DNA from: Acorus gramineus
Lineage: Eukaryota; Streptophyta; Magnoliopsida; Acorales; Acoraceae
Reading direction: 5' to 3'
Length of the DNA stretch: 64,000 nt
NCBI GenBank assembly: GCA_030737835.1
Contig: JAUJYN010000052.1
Span: forward strand, 311,901-375,900
Below, one piece after another: positions 41,577-55,600 of the stretch; positions within the stretch are counted from its first letter, which is position 1; each line of letters starts with the position of its first letter. The notes beneath the pieces are model-generated. The model saw only the letters and a program-made list of their open reading frames with translations. It was not told the origin of the DNA and did not search any database. Made by a program: the position numbers and the translations under genes.

Positions 41577-43585
41577 TGTCACGCCCCAGGCGTCCCCGAG
41601 ACGTGGCAATAATAAAATATCAGCTATCAATACTTGAGATCAATAAAGACTCCAACAACAACACACAAGGTGGCAAAGCAAGGATAATGATAACTGACTG
41701 AAAAGTGGAAGCATAATATATAAACAATGTCTGTAAACCAAAAATATTATTACAGACTCGAATACACAATCACTGTCCTGTGAGAGCCAAGTCTAGACCA
41801 AAGAAAATACAACCTGTGCCACATGCACGATTTACAATATATACAATGACTCTAGGACTGCTGACAGCCTCGCACTCGCCACCCGTCGGAAGAACGCTTC
41901 ACACCCATAAGACCTTGCCACAATAAATATCCAGCTCCACGCCCAACACTGCCCCTGAAAAGAAACAATATGCGAGGGGTGAGCTACAAGCTCAGTGAGT
42001 GGCTGGAAACCAATCACCATACAACAGTTCAATACATAAACAATTTCCTTTCAAGGTAAACATGGGTGGAAACCCATGGATAACAGGGTCACGTGGCGGC
42101 GCGACCAACCTCACCCTCACCCTCACTCCCGGAGGGAGACTCTTGGGACTTTTGGGGAGAGACCATACCGTTGGTCGAGGAGACCCGAGATTACTGGTCC
42201 ACACAACACTACTGGATCACCAACCTCACCCTCACCCTCACTCCCAGAGGGTGACTCTTGGGACTTTTGGGGAGAGACCATACCGTTGGTCGAGGAGACC
42301 CGGGATTACTGGTCTACGCAACACTACTGGATCATCTACATCGAGATAACTGTCCAACGATGTCTTTAAACATTGATACGATGCCGGACCCAACAACTAT
42401 GGGAACGGACAAAAAACGAATGGGTCACGAGGCGACATGTCTTCACCTCATCCTCATCCTCACTCCCGGAGGGAGACTCTTGGGACTTTTGGAAGAGACT
42501 TAAACTGCTCTTCACCCTTGGTCCACCAGTAGCCCTTTCCCCGGGTAATCACTACCTGTAATACTCCCACGATCAGTACTTTTCCGAACGCCTCGGTGGT
42601 ACCTATGGATGGGAGCCCTCTGTCAGGACAGCTTTTCCAACGCCGAGAAGTTCCTACATCGGATCCAACGAAGGGGAGAACGATTCCACGCTCGCAATAT
42701 CATTTGTTAACCCTCTCCCGGGTAGCCTCTACCTGGTACACTCCCACGATCAGTACGCTCCCGAACGCATCGATGGTACCTACGGATGGGAGCCCTCTGT
42801 CAGGACAGCTACAACCCAGCCCTCTTCAACACGGACGACATTGGGAGTAAACATTCCATGTTCGCAAAGCGAACCCAATGGAAAAACAACTACTCTCGAT
42901 AATCACTTGTCGAGATATCGAATACTACTGTACTCCCACACCGTTGCGTCGCTCGGACACAAGGGGGGTGTCACGCCCCAACTACCGGCTTAACAATCCG
43001 ATAAGATAATGAATTCTCCTGAATTCCAAACGAGTGCATCGCTCGGATGCACGGGGCGATTACATCGCTAGCGCTCTAACTAATAAGGTACAACCCGACA
43101 GCGGGTCATACCCACGCCTATCCCAGATAGGCCTATCAGTTTTTAACATGCGCATATAAATATATCCAGGAGAATTTTATATCTAGCTATGTGCATGAAC
43201 CATATGCACAATCATCTAATAATTATAGGGACACTCCCTAACATGAATTTACATCATAATAAATCATACAACATGCATACATGGTCATTAATCACATAAG
43301 CACACAAGGCCTAACTTAAACATGCGTTGGATATCACCAACTTAAAAGAAAGGGTCAAGCGCGATCTCGCGCACTAACAGGTGCATGCCAATATTCCAAA
43401 CGAACCTGAGTCGAGTAGGAAATCGCATCTACTTACTCAGTTCGTTCAGAGGGAGAGGGCGGGAGAGATCATCATCTCATGAAGTTGGTCATAGTTTTGC
43501 CCCATTAGCATGAGCGCAACAACAACACCACGCCCTCGAGTCTTATCGCAAGGGAATATTAGGCAGGTGCCCCTTATTAACCCAG
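41577..43585 (-). mobile_element. Inverted 2.0-kb LTR-A tail within the 5' LTR A (copy 2)
   Basis: Reverse complement of 44314-46557 apart from two 115-bp units (42109-42340) against four in the right arm. It begins exactly at the LTR terminus TGTCACGCCCC and ends at TTATTAACCCAG/CGCGCC. It replaces about 115 bp of the normal LTR (compare 18118-18235). Confidence 0.88.
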
Positions 43586-46557
43586 CGCGCCGAGCGACTG
43601 TGCCCAGTGCGTCCTGCGACGTTCCCTGCGTCTGTGCCCAGCGCGCCCAGCGACTGTGCCCAGTGCGTCCTGCAACGTGCCCAGCGTGCCCTGCGGCGCG
43701 CCCTGCGTCTGTGCCCAGCGTGTCCTGCGCCTGTGCCCAGTGAGTCCTGCGATGTTCCCTGCGACTATGCCCAGCGCGCCCAGCGACTGTGCACAGTGCA
43801 TCCTGCGACGTTCCCTGCGACTGTGCCCAGCGCGCCCAGCGACTGTGCCCAGTGTGTCCTGCGATGTGCCCTGCGCCTGTGCCCAGCGCGCCCAGCGGCT
43901 GTGCCCAGCCTGCCCTGCCTGTGCAACCTGAGTGTTGCCCCGCTTGCCTTGCTCGAGTGCTGCCTCGCGATGCGCGATGACCCGGGTTGCGGTGAGTGGT
44001 TCGATCCAATCCCCCCCTCTTGGGATGCGCTCAACGCGCGTTGTCGCTTGTCGCCCATCAATGTGGCCCCCTACTATACTACTTGTATAGATAAGTAGTA
44101 TGGCCAAGCTTAAGCTATAATGTGTAGATATCTTGCATGCTAGGCTTATATACATGTATTGTATTCATGTATGAATGATTGTGTTGCATGAGCCCCTCTA
44201 GTATGGGCATGTATTTTTGGTAATGTGTATGGATGTATAGAATATGGCATGCCTTAGGTAGTATTGTAATAATACTCCCACCATATTAATTGGAATATCC
44301 AGCATGAATAAGTCTGGGTTAATAACGGGCACCTGCCTAATATTCCCTTGCGATAAGACTCGAGAGCGTGGTGTAGTTGTTGCGCCCATGCTAATGGGGC
44401 AAAGCTATGACCAGCTTCATGACATGATAATCTCACTCGCCCTCTCCCTCTGAACGAACTGAGTAAGTAGATGCGATTTCCTACTCGACTCAGGTTCGTT
44501 TGGAATATTGGCATGCACCTGTTAGTGCGCGAGATCGCGCTTGACCCTTTCTTTTAAGTTGGTGATATCCAACGCATGTTTAAGTTAGGCCTTGTGTGCT
44601 TATGTGATTAATGACCATGTATGCATGTTGTATGATTTATTATGATGTAAATCTATGTTAGGGAGTGTCCCTATAATTATTAGATGATTGTGCATATGGT
44701 TCATGCACATAGCTAGATATAAAATTCTCCTAGATATATTTATATGCGCATGTTAAAAACTGATAGGCCTATCTGGGATAGGCGTGGGTATGACCCGCTG
44801 TCGGGTTGTACCTTATTAGTTAGAGCGCTAGCGATGTAATTGCCCCGTGCATCCGAGCGATGCACTCGTTCGGAATTCAGGAGAATTCATTATCTTATCG
44901 GATTGTTAAGCCGGTAGTTGGGGCGTGACACCCCCCCTGTGTCCGAGCGACGCAACGGTGTGGGAGTACAGTAGTATTTGATATCTCGATAAGTGATTAT
45001 CGAGAGTAGTTGTTTTTTCATTGGGTTCGCTTTGTGAACATGGAATGTTTACTCCCAATGTCGTCCCTGTTGAAGAGAGCCGGGTTGTAGTTGTCCTGAC
45101 AGAGGGCTCCCATCCGTAGGTACCACCGATGCGTTCGGGAGCGTACTGATCGTGGGAGTGTACCAGGTAGAGGCTACCCGGGAGAGGGTTAACGAATGAT
45201 ATTGCGAGCGTGGAATCGTTCTCCCCTTCGTTGGATCCGATGTAGGAACTTCCCGGCGTTGGAAAAGCTGTCCTGACAGAGGGCTCCCATCCGTAGGTAC
45301 CACCGAGGCATTCAGAAGCGTACTGATCGTGGGAGTATACCAGGTAGTGACTACCCGGGGAAAGGGCTACCGGTGGACCAAGGGTGTAGAGCAGTCTAAG
45401 TCTCTTCCAAAAGTCCCAAGAGCCTCCCTCCGGGAGTGAGGGTGAGGATGAGGTGAAGACATGTTGCCTCGTGACCCATTCGTTGTTCGTTTGTTCCCAT
45501 AGTTGTTGGGTCCGGTCTCGTATCGATGTTCAAAGACATCGTTGGGCAATTATCTCGATGTAGATGATCCAGTAGTGTTGTGTAGACCAGTAATCCCGGG
45601 TCTCCTCGACCAACGGTATGGTCTCTCCCCAAAAGTCCCAAGAGTCTCCCTCCAGGAGTGAGGGTGAGGGTGAGGTTGGTGATCTAGTAATGTTGTGTGG
45701 ACCAGTAATCCCGGGTCTCCTCGACCAACGGTATGGTCTCTCCCCAAAAGTCCAAAGAGTCTCCCTCCGGGAGTGAGGGTGAAGGTGAGGTTGGTGATCG
45801 AATAGTGTTGTGTGGACCAGTAATCCCGGGTCTCCTCGACCAACGGTATGGTCTCTCCCCAAAAGTCCCAAGAGTCTCCCTCTGGGAGTGAGGGTGAGGG
45901 TGAGGTTGGTGATCCAGTAGTGTTGTGTGGACCAGTAATCCCGGGTCTCCTCGACCAACGGTATGGTCTCTCCCCAAAAGTCCCAAGAGTCTCCCTTCGG
46001 GAGTGAGGGTGAGGGTGAGGTTGGTCGCGCCGCCGCGTGACCCTGTTATCCATGGGTTTCCACCCATGTTTACCTTGAAAGAAAATTGTTTATGTATTGA
46101 ACTGTTGTATGGTGATTGGTTTCCAGCCACTCACTGAGCTTGTAGCTCACCCCTCGCATACTGTTTCATTTCACGAGCAGTGTTGGGCGTGGAGCTGGAG
46201 CTTTCCTGTGGCGTGGTCTTATGGGCGTGGAGCGTTCTTCCGGCGGGTGGTGAGTGTGAGGCTGTCAGCAGTCCTAGAGTCATTGTATGTATTGTAAATC
46301 GTGCATGTGGCACAGGTTGTATTTTCTTTGGTCTAGACTTGGCTCTCACAGGACAGTGATTGTGTATTCGAGTCTGTAATAATGTTTTTGGTTTACAGAC
46401 ATTGTTTATATATTATTCTTCCGCTTTTCAGTCAGTTATCATTATCCTTGCTTTGCCACCTTGTGTGTTGTTGTTGGAGTCTTTATTGACCTTAGGTATT
46501 GATAGCTGATATTTTATTATTGCCACGTCTCGAGGACGGCCGCCCTGGGGCGTGACA
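43586..46557 (+). mobile_element. 5' LTR A body and tail (copy 2)
   Basis: Copy-2 equivalent of 1045-4011: 56-bp repeat (43587-43940), hairpin-rich intron, four 115-bp units and terminus GGGGCGTGACA at 46547-46557. Confidence 0.88.
45566..46025 (+). repeat. 115-bp tandem repeat, four units (copy 2)
   Basis: Same unit and number as 3021-3479, with several substitutions between the copies, for example GGTATGG where copy 1 has GGCATGG. Confidence 0.9.
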
Positions 46558-47268
46558 AAAGTTGGTATCAGAGCCTAAGTCTAGTCGTATAGATGATGAG
46601 TCGTAGGATTGTCATCTGAGTACTCTTGTTTTAGAAGTTATCTTAGGTTGCTGACATGCCTCCTCGCATCCGTTGACGTGGACGTGACCCCCTGGACCCA
46701 CCCTTAAGTTGTCAACTGGGTCGACTGATTAGGGTCAGTTGTTGGATCCCTTGTTATGGGATTAAGGCTTGGGTAGGAGATTCCAGCCCAGTAGTATGAT
46801 AGTGATGAATTGGTCGCAATTTCTAAGGTATGGATTGTGTCTCGATAATGGAGCTCTTTCCCGTGCATCGGTATTGCTGGTAACCATTGAGTTCGCGTGC
46901 GGCGCCAGTTTCAAGTGTTGAGGATGTGGCGTATTGCTCATTAAGGGGTGATGTCTTCTTCCAGCCTTCCTACTCATGATTAAGGGGCCTCACGGGGTCA
47001 TCGTTGAGACCCGGGCTAGGGTACTCCGTGTTCCTTGTTTGGTTGTCGGGATATCCTATATCGGGCCCTCATAGTGCCCTGCCAAGGTTCTTTTCCCAGT
47101 CAAGGAATACCTTTGAAGCATCAAAATGATGATGGATTTTTCCTCTCACTTGGAAGGTGCTGTAGCGAGTGGTGATGCATACGATCGGGATTGGGTGCAT
47201 CCTATTGCAGCTTAGTGGGCGATTGCTTGTGGACTGGGTTCCATAGTAGCATCTGGAGTCGCTTCGAT
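46558..47268 (+). pseudogene. gag leader remnant (copy 2)
   Basis: Gag ATG at 46656 with TGA at codon 7 (46674-46676). The module with TAGGGTACTCCGTG lies at about 46983-47098. Otherwise as copy 1; no functional frame. Confidence 0.7.
46563..46575 (+). other. Primer binding site (copy 2)
   Basis: TGGTATCAGAGCC five bases after the LTR terminus, complementary to initiator tRNA-Met. Confidence 0.95.
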
Positions 47269-47273
47269 ATATC

Positions 47274-50200
47274 TGTTATATATGTGTCACTTTTAACCTG
47301 TTGGTAACCGTTAGAGCGCCCTGGCAGTTTTAAAAATTTTTAGGGTTTTCGATCGGAACCGCTTATTTTTTTGGACTGTTAGCTATCGTCCTGAGTTAGA
47401 GGACTCCGATTGAAAATCTAACTGCATATTTGGTGTCCTGGTGCCATTTCTGGCCTCCCACAAAAATTTCATCGAATTCTGGCATCGTTTGCAAAAATTT
47501 CGCAGTTCCGGGGCGTATCCGGGTTTTTAAGTCGCACATTACATAAATGGAATCTAAAAATTTGAAATCACTATTCATCATCCCCGACCTTGGACTCTCT
47601 CTCTCCTCTCCTCCGTTTTTCTTCCGTTTGAGCCCCCTACACCCCTCAAAATCAAAAACCCAAAGCACGGGAAGTGTAGATCGGGTCCCGATCTACGCTC
47701 CGGTGTCTTCAAATCCGAGTTCCGACGATCCTAGCCTCCCCGACCTCCTCTCTCTCTCCTCTGTTTCGAGCCAAATTGAGGGCCGTGATAGATCGGGGCG
47801 TGGGAGAGCCTTTGAGGAAGGTTTCGGCGCGCGAAGAGCTACCGAACGCCTTCCCCTCCCCTCGGTAAGCCTCCTTTCCCTCTTTTTCTTGCATAGATGT
47901 ATGCTAGGGAGGTGGGTTTTGTGTTTGGGGGTGGTCGGCGGCAGTGGGGGTCGTCGGAGGGTGGTCGGAGGTGGTCGGAGGTGGCCGGTGGTCAAGGAAG
48001 GGGGGGTGGTGGCGCTCGGGCAGTGGCAGGTCGTCCGGGCCAAGCAGCAGCAGCAGCAGCCCAGGCAGCGCGCAGGTCGGGTGCGCGCGGGCAGGCGCGC
48101 GTGCGCGCGCGAGCGTGCGTGCACGCGACGTGCGCGCGGGCGTGCGCGGGTCTGGTGCGGGCTGCTGGTCGTGCTGGGCGCGCGAGCTCGGGCTGGGGGC
48201 CTCAGGCAGCAGGCAGCGAGTGCAGGGGGGGCCGGCTGGGCGTGCGCGCGTGCGTGCGCGCGAGCGTGCGCGTCGGCGTGCGCTCGGAGGTGCGTGCGAG
48301 GTGTGCGCGAGGCGCAGCGGTGCGTGCGAGGTGCGTGCGAGGTGCGCGCGAGGTGCGGCAAGGTGTGCGAGGTGCGTGCGAGGTGCGGCAAGGTGTGCGA
48401 GGTGCGTGCGAGGTGCGCGCGAGGTGCGCGCGAGGTGCGGCAAGGTGTGCGAGGTGCGTGCGAGGTGCGGCAAGGTGTGCGAGGTGCGTGCGAGGTGCGC
48501 GCGAGGTGCGGCAAGGTGGCGGAGGTGCGTGCGAGGTGCGCGCGAGGTGCGGCAAGGTGGCGGAGGTGCGCGCGGGGTGCGCGCGGGGCGAAGCGCTGCG
48601 CGCGGGGGCGCGCGGGGTGCTCGCGGGCCAGCGCACGGCGTGCGGGGCGCGTGCGGACTGCCGCGGCTGGACTCGGTGGACGCGCGGAGCCCCGGGCGGT
48701 GCGCGGAGTGCGCGGGCGGAGGCGCGGCGGTGCACCCGGGCGGTCGGGTGGCCGTGCGGGTGGTTGCCGGCCGCGCGGGTAGTTGTCGGAGTGCTCGGGC
48801 TAGCGTGCGTGCGGGTCGTATGCACGTTTGCCCGAGTGTTGGGAGTTTAATTGTGGGTTTATGTATTTTGTAGTGTTTATGGATTTTAACTCACCATATT
48901 GATTGTCTGTCTTGCAGATCTCGACGGGCGGTCGCGCGATGACCCCAATTCGGGTGAGTGGGACAATCCAACCCAGTAGAGAGGTGTTATACGCACTTGG
49001 GCGTATACCGACCTCTCCTGGGGCGACATGGATTATATTAACCTGTAATAACATGTATTGCATGTGAGCATGATGAAAATGTAGAATGCATGCTACCCTA
49101 GGCTTTTATGTTAGGGACTTGCACCCATAGGATATGCGTATGAGCCATGCAGCATGTCCCCTGGTTTTCATGCTAGGAAACCCCGGCCTATGCATGCGTC
49201 CTACTAGTTTAATTATTAAATTAAATGCTGATAACTGTTAAATAGCATGCCTTAGATAATATTATAGGGAGGAGCCTTGCGAGGTCAACGCTGAGACCCG
49301 TGTTAGGGTACTCCGTGTTCCTTGTTTGGTTGTCGGGATGTCCTGTATCGGGACCTCGGGCTGCCCTCCCAAGGTTCTAGTCCCAATAATATTATATGTA
49401 ATGATTGTATGATTGGTATAATTATTAGTATAGTTGGTAGATATTATAGGGGAGGGGCCTTGCAAGGACAGCGGTGAGACCCGGGTTAGGGTACTCCGTG
49501 TTCCTTGTTTGGTTGTCGGGGTATCCTATAACGGGAACTCACGCCGCCCTTCCGAGTTTCTTTCCCCCAATGATATTCCAGCCTTACTGATTTTTGTACA
49601 TGTTCCCGCATCTTGATGATGCACCTGGTTGAATTCAGAGGAATTCAAGACATTTGAGTTGTGATGATATGTAGTTGGCGGATCCGAGTGGATCATATGC
49701 GTATGGATAGGCTGTTCTGTTCCCTGCGTTGGATTCGGTAGAGGCTACCCCCGGCGTTAGACAGGGCCTTCCTGACAGAGGGCTCCCATTAGTAGGCACC
49801 TCCTGATTTGGTTTCGGACTGTGCTGAAGGTGGGAGTAGACCAGGCGGCCTACGGAGTGGAGGGAGAGCTATCGGTGGACCAAGGGTGACCAACAGCCTA
49901 GTCAGTCCCAAAATCCTATGTCACCCGTGGTAGGGTGAGGGTGAGGGTGTAGTGGGTTGGCGATGAGCGACCTACTGGATTTGTGAATAGATGTTTATCA
50001 GTCCCAAAATCCTATGTCACCCATGGATGGGTGAGGGTGAGGGTGTGGTGGTTTGGCGAAGTATGAACCACTGGTTTATGTTGTTATGTATTGATGGCTG
50101 GATAAAATAATGGAATATTGGTAAATATTGTCTGTGATGCGTGGGTTGTGCTGTTCACTGAGCGTGTGGCTCACCCCTCGCACATGTTTTTCCCCAGTGG

Positions 50201-50608
50201 TCACTGAGCCTGAGCTGGAGCCGGAGCAGCAGTTGGAGCTTTTCGAGGGATTTCTTCAGTAGCGGAGCAGCGCTACGTCCGCGAGTGCCAGAGGCTATCA
50301 GCATCCCTTTTTCTTGGCTGTATGTATTGTATTTCCGTGCTGAGCACGTGTTGTATATATTCAGTTGTTTCCATGTATATTGGCTCTCACAGGACGTATG
50401 ATTGTGTATCGAGTCTGTAGAATGTTTATTCACAGATTCAGTCTTTTGCTTCCGCATTTGGTGTATATATCATGTCAGTCCCTTTTGTTGCATGTGTGTC
50501 ATTCTAGTTGTCTGTGTATGATATATATTATTGACCTCCTGTGTAGGCTTTTGATATGATATATATACATTTGCCGCGTCTCGGGGATGGCCGCCCTAGG
50601 ACGTGACA
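47274..50608 (+). mobile_element. Solo LTR B number 1 (copy 2)
   Basis: 3335 bp, flanked by ATATC at 47269-47273 and 50609-50613. Same internal plan as 4728-8061: palindrome, donor near 47863, CpG and 11-bp repeat block 48040-48840, exon 2 near 48918-48953, paired modules. The 11-bp array is rearranged slightly relative to copy 1. Confidence 0.95.
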
Positions 50609-50613
50609 ATATC

Positions 50614-52507
50614 ATTGTGCGTTGTAGCTGCCCGGTTGAGGCCAGAGCCCTGTGAGGTGCTCCCAGATACTATGCTTGTTGGTGCGCCCATATGGCAGAG
50701 ATAGCGGGCTTGGGAGGCTACCAGGTAGAGGCCACACCGGGAGAGTGCTACTGGATGATGTCGAGAGCGTGGACTCCCTGTGATGAATCTGCCCATGGAG
50801 TGCAGGATGCTGGAGTTCCAATGGTTATAGATGAGCGACCTATCTCTGGCGGCATGTGAAGCACAGTTGTGGATACTGTCGCATTTTGCCCCACATTGGT
50901 CACAAATGAGGAGACGCGATGCTAGCGTTCGTGATGGGACTCAACCGCCCTATCAGATAGATGACGTCGCATAGGCATTGTCGAGGTTCGACGACCCCTT
51001 ATTGCGTGTCTTGTGGATTAAGTGTGGTTGAGCGGCTTACCAAGCGTGTAAGTGTCATCATGAGCGTCAGCCATGCTCGAGGAGTAGAATCTGGACTTAA
51101 TTGTTCGAGGTGTTGTTTTGATCTTCCCGTGAGGATTGAAGATCAGGTACCCCCTTGCTGTGAATTGATGATCTATTTGACTAGCTCTGGGAGCGAGTGT
51201 CTTCTGTTAGATCAATCTTCGCACAAGGGTACCACAAGTTGGAATTCCGGGAGTTGGACATCCTGTAGATGGCCTTTCGTGACCGTTTTGGGCACTACTA
51301 GTTTTAAGTACAGCTGTCGGGGTTGACGAATTCGCCGGATGCGTTCGTGGATCTCAAAAGTTTTATTGGGTTTCCGTGGACTACTTTGGGATAGTCTTCA
51401 TTGAGATTGCTAGTGGTGCGATAAAAAGGCGATGTGGGTGACCTTGTTTCCCCAAGTTGGCATGCCCTAAGGCAAAGTTTGAGAATCATCATCGCGTTGG
51501 AAAGCGTCAGTCCATGGAGATTCCTCAGTGGACGTGGGAGTGGGTTATCAGGGATTGTTGCGAACTCGCTAATGTCACGTTCGGGTCACGACACCGTCTA
51601 GGTGATCATTGACCGACTGACTAAGTCCGCGCTTCCCTCCCTAATCCGACTGATTGAGTCTCTGGATGCCTTGACGTGGGTTTTCACCTTCATGATTGTT
51701 CGTCTTCATGGCACTCCGGTCGGCGCTATTTTCAGTTGAGACGCGAGGGTTACTTTGAGGTTGTGGCGCAGCCTTGGCAGGCTTTGGCGCGAGCCTCCAT
51801 TTAAGTATAGCGTTTCATCGTCAATGGATAGCCAGACAAAGAGGACGATTCAGACCTTGGAGGACATGCTAAGTGCCTGCGTGCTCGATGATGAGGGCAG
51901 TTGGGTGAGGCACCACCCATTTGTTGGGGTATGCCTGCAAGACGACTGCCATTCGAGCATCCAGATGGATCTGTGAGAGGCACTCTACAGGCGCAGTTTT
52001 ATACCTCCCTTGTGTTGGGACGGTTGTGGAGCGCCAGTTGGAGAGGCCATAAGTTAGTTGTTTGACCTTGCGATGGCCAGGTTGGTTCATGTGTGCATCT
52101 GCACCTCCCAGAACCGACAGAAGGGCTACGCTGATCATCGTCGCCAGGAGCTTACCTTTGGGTTTGGCGACCATGTTTTCGTGAAGGTGTCCCAGTTTAA
52201 GGGCATCCTCTGTTTCGACGTTTGGGGCAAGCTGAGTTGGCTCTTCAATGGGACTGTTTCTCGTCATTGAGTGGATTGGGGAGGTGGCTTGTCATGTAGC
52301 CTTTCCCCACAGCTGGTTCATGCCCACGACTTCCTCCTTGTCTCATGGCCGAGGCGTTATGTCCAAGACCTTGCTCATGTCACTCAATTCGACCGCCTCA
52401 TTCTCGAGCTGGATTTGTCGTTCATGGAGCAGTGGATTGAGGTCAAGGACAAACATGAGAAGAGGCTCCACGCTAAGACCGTTCCTTTGATTATAGTGTG
52501 TCGGTAG
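50614..52507 (+). pseudogene. Decayed gag/RT/integrase interior (copy 2)
   Basis: Equivalent of 8067-9961. RT remnant about 51164-51420, with a stop in the GHYEF motif (GHY, stop, F) that copy 1 lacks, and the same FIEI in place of FIDD. Integrase from about 51475. The C-terminal segment (ICTSQNRQKGYADHRRQEL, then FGFGDHVFVKVSQ) is open over 52058-52270, whereas copy 1 has gained a TAG there. The tail ends AKTVPLIIV. RNase H and chromodomain are missing. Confidence 0.83.
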
Positions 52508-52604
52508 TGCCAGTATGGTGCATAGACCACTTGAAAGCAAAAGGTCTATGCATGATACTTCCTATATTCGGTCTTCCCTTTGGGTTTCCTTAAATTTCAA
52601 GGAC

Positions 52605-52627
52605 TAAATTTCCTAAGTGGGGGAGAA
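52605..52627 (+). other. Polypurine tract before LTR C (copy 2)
   Basis: TAAATTTCCTAAGTGGGGG then AGAA. One G to T change relative to copy 1 (GGGGGGG). Confidence 0.88.
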
Positions 52628-55600
52628 TGTTATGCCTGTATCATTTGGAGCCATTTCGGTTAAGCCTTAGCCACTTCTGGGTCATTCAGGGCCTTTTTAA
52701 TTTTTCGATCGGAGCCGCTAAAATTTTGGCTTTTAGCCACCTGCGGGAGTTAGAGCACTCTGATTGGAAATCTGACTACAATCCTGATACCGTTTAGTAC
52801 TACCCATAAAAATTTCATCGAATTCCGGTAACGTTTTGAAAAATATGCAGTTCCAAAGTTATGGGTATTTTACCAAGTATACCCCGGGGATGAAAAATTC
52901 TGGCAGCAGCCCTGTTCTATGTTTAGCTCTAATTTCAGAATAGCTGGAGAGATTATTTGATCTTGGCATAAACATGAAAGTTGTAGATAATCTTCTTGGC
53001 TTTCCAACGGAATTTGAATTGTGCAATTCGGAGCTTTATTGAAAATGTTCTGGTTGTTCTAATGAAGCATGTACAGAATTTCTAAGTCAGGGATGAAATG
53101 GTCATTTCCATCCCTCTTTAGATATTTATGTGCACCAAATAAATATCTCTCCCTCTCTCTCTCCCACATCCCACGTCCATTTTTCTTGTCTCTCTTTCTC
53201 TCTTACAAAGCCCCCCAAGTGTTTGTGAAAACTCCTCAAAGAGAAGAGAAGGAGAAGGTGCAAGTGCAAGTGAGTGCTTGTGTAGGTTTTGTTGTTGTTG
53301 TTGATGTCCTCTCTCTCAAGCACCCTCTCATATCTTGTTCTCCCCCCCCCTGATTTTCAGCCAAGAAGGAGGCTGAGGAGGCTGAGGAGGTGGTGGTAGT
53401 GGTGGTGGTGGTTGAGGTGGTCGCGGGTGCGTCGAGGGCCCCCGAACATCCCCCTTTCTTTTCCCCTCCCAAGGTGAGCTCTCTGTTATATATGTGTCAC
53501 TTTTAACCTGCTGGTAACCGTTAGAGCGTTCTGACAGTTTTTCGTTTTTTTGGATTTTCGATCGGAACCGCTAATTTTTGGACTGTTAGCTATCGTCCTG
53601 AGTTAGAGGACTCCGATTGGAAATCTAACTGCATATTTGGTGTCCTGGTGCCATTTTAAGCCTCTCACAAAAATTTCATCGAATTCCGGTAACGTTTCCA
53701 AAATTTCACAGTTTCGGGGCGTATCTGGGTTTTTAAGTCACTTGCTATATAAATGAAATCTAATTTTTGGTTGACCACTATTCATCATCCCTACCAAATG
53801 CATTTTCTCTCTCCCCTCTCTCTTTTTCTTTGATTTGAGCCCCCTAGACCCCTCAAACCTAAAAACCTAAAGCATAGGAAGTGTAGATCGGGTCCCGATC
53901 TACACCCCGGTGCTTTCAAATCCGGATTCCGGCGAGATTTGCCCCTCCGTCCCCCCTCTCTTCTCCTCTGTTTTGGACCATTTCGGAGGCCAAGAGAGAT
54001 CCGGGCGTTGGAAGCCTTTGGGGAAAGGTTTCGGTGCGCGGAGAGCAACCGGACTTCCCTTCCTCCCCTTGGTAAGCCTTTTTCCTCTCTTTTCTTGCAT
54101 AGATGTATGTTAGGAGGGTGGTTTTGTGGTTGGGAGGCGGTCGGCGGCGGTGGGTGGCCGTCGGAGGGCTGTGGTGGTGGTCGGAGGCCTTGGGGTGGTC
54201 GGTGTTGGTGGTAGAGGAGCTCGGGTAGGGAGTTAGGCAGTCCGAGCAGAGTGTTGGGCAGTCCCGAGTGTGTTAGCAGCAGGCGCAGCGGGTGGGCGCA
54301 CCAAGTGGCCGGGCGCGCGGGTGCGTGCGCGCGGCGTGCGCTCGGGTGGTGCTGCAGGCGTGCTGGGCGAGCAGGGTAGGGCTAGTGCGGAGCAGGATGG
54401 CTGCGGGCTGTGCGAGCAGGGCAGGCCGGCTGGGCAGGCCACGCTCGGGCAGCTGGCAGGGGGGGTGCTCGGGCATCAGGCGGGCAGTGGCTGGGCGTGC
54501 AAGGCGAACGGTGCTCGGGCCACTCGGCGACGCGCGCAGGCAGGCAGCGCGGGCAGCAGCACGGGCATGCTGGCAGGCGCGTTGGGCGCGTGCTGCCAGG
54601 CACGCTGGGCGCGTGTTGCGCGTGCGTGCGCGTGGGCGCTGGGTGAGGGTCCCGGGTGCTGGGCGCTGAGTGTCGGGTGCTGGGCCGCGGATACCGGGCG
54701 CTGGGTTGAGGCGCAGGCTTGCGCGCGGTGCAGTGGGTGCGAGCGGGTGGTGCGCGCGTGGTGCGCGCGGGTAGAGGATGGTAGGTGCGCGTGGAGTGCG
54801 CGCGGATAGGGGGCTGGAGGTGCGCGCGGGGAGTGCGGGGTGCTCGCGGGCCAGCGCGAGGCGTGCGGGGTGCGCGCGAGCTACTACGCTGGGGCGCAGT
54901 GGGCGCGCGGTGCACCCGGGAGGCTAGGCGGCGTGTCCAGGCGGCGGGCAGGGGCCCGGCGATGCGCTTGGGTGCGCGGGCGGTGGCGCGGCGGCGCATC
55001 CGGGGGCGGGTGGCCGTGCGGGTGGTTGCCGGGGGTGCGGGAGTGTGTCGGGGTGCTCGGGCTAGCGTGCGTGCGGGTCGTATGCACGTTTGCCCAAGTG
55101 TTGGGTGTTTGTTTGTGGGTTTTTGTGTATTTTTGATGTCTTTGGTAGTAGTTGTGGATTTTAACTCACCGTAAATGTCTGTCTTGCAGATCTTGACGGG
55201 CGGTCGCACGACGACCCGATCTTCGGTGAGTGGGACAATCCAACCCAGTAGAGTGGTGTTACACGCATTTGTGCGTATACCGACCTCTCCTGGGGCACCA
55301 TGGATGTATATTAACCGGCAGTAATATGTAATCCATGCTTGCATGATTTAAATGTAGAATGCATGGTACCCTAGTCATTGGTATGTTAGGGACTTACACC
55401 CATAGGATAGGTGTAAGACCCATGCACCATGCCCCCTGTTTTCATGCTAGGAAACCTCGGCCTATGCATGCGTCCTACTAGTTTATTTATTAAATTAAAT
55501 GCTAGTGTATGTTAAATCGCATGCCTTAGATAATATTATAGGGAGGAGCCTTGCGAGGTCAACATTGAGACCCGTGTTAGGGTACTCCGTGTTCCTTGTT

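Noticed and set aside
42596..42850. Recurrent 60-84 codon open frames beginning MVPTDGSPL, found many times on both strands
   Set aside because: They are translations of the same LTR intron module. The module is hairpin-rich, occurs in both orientations, and its frame is not kept across copies.
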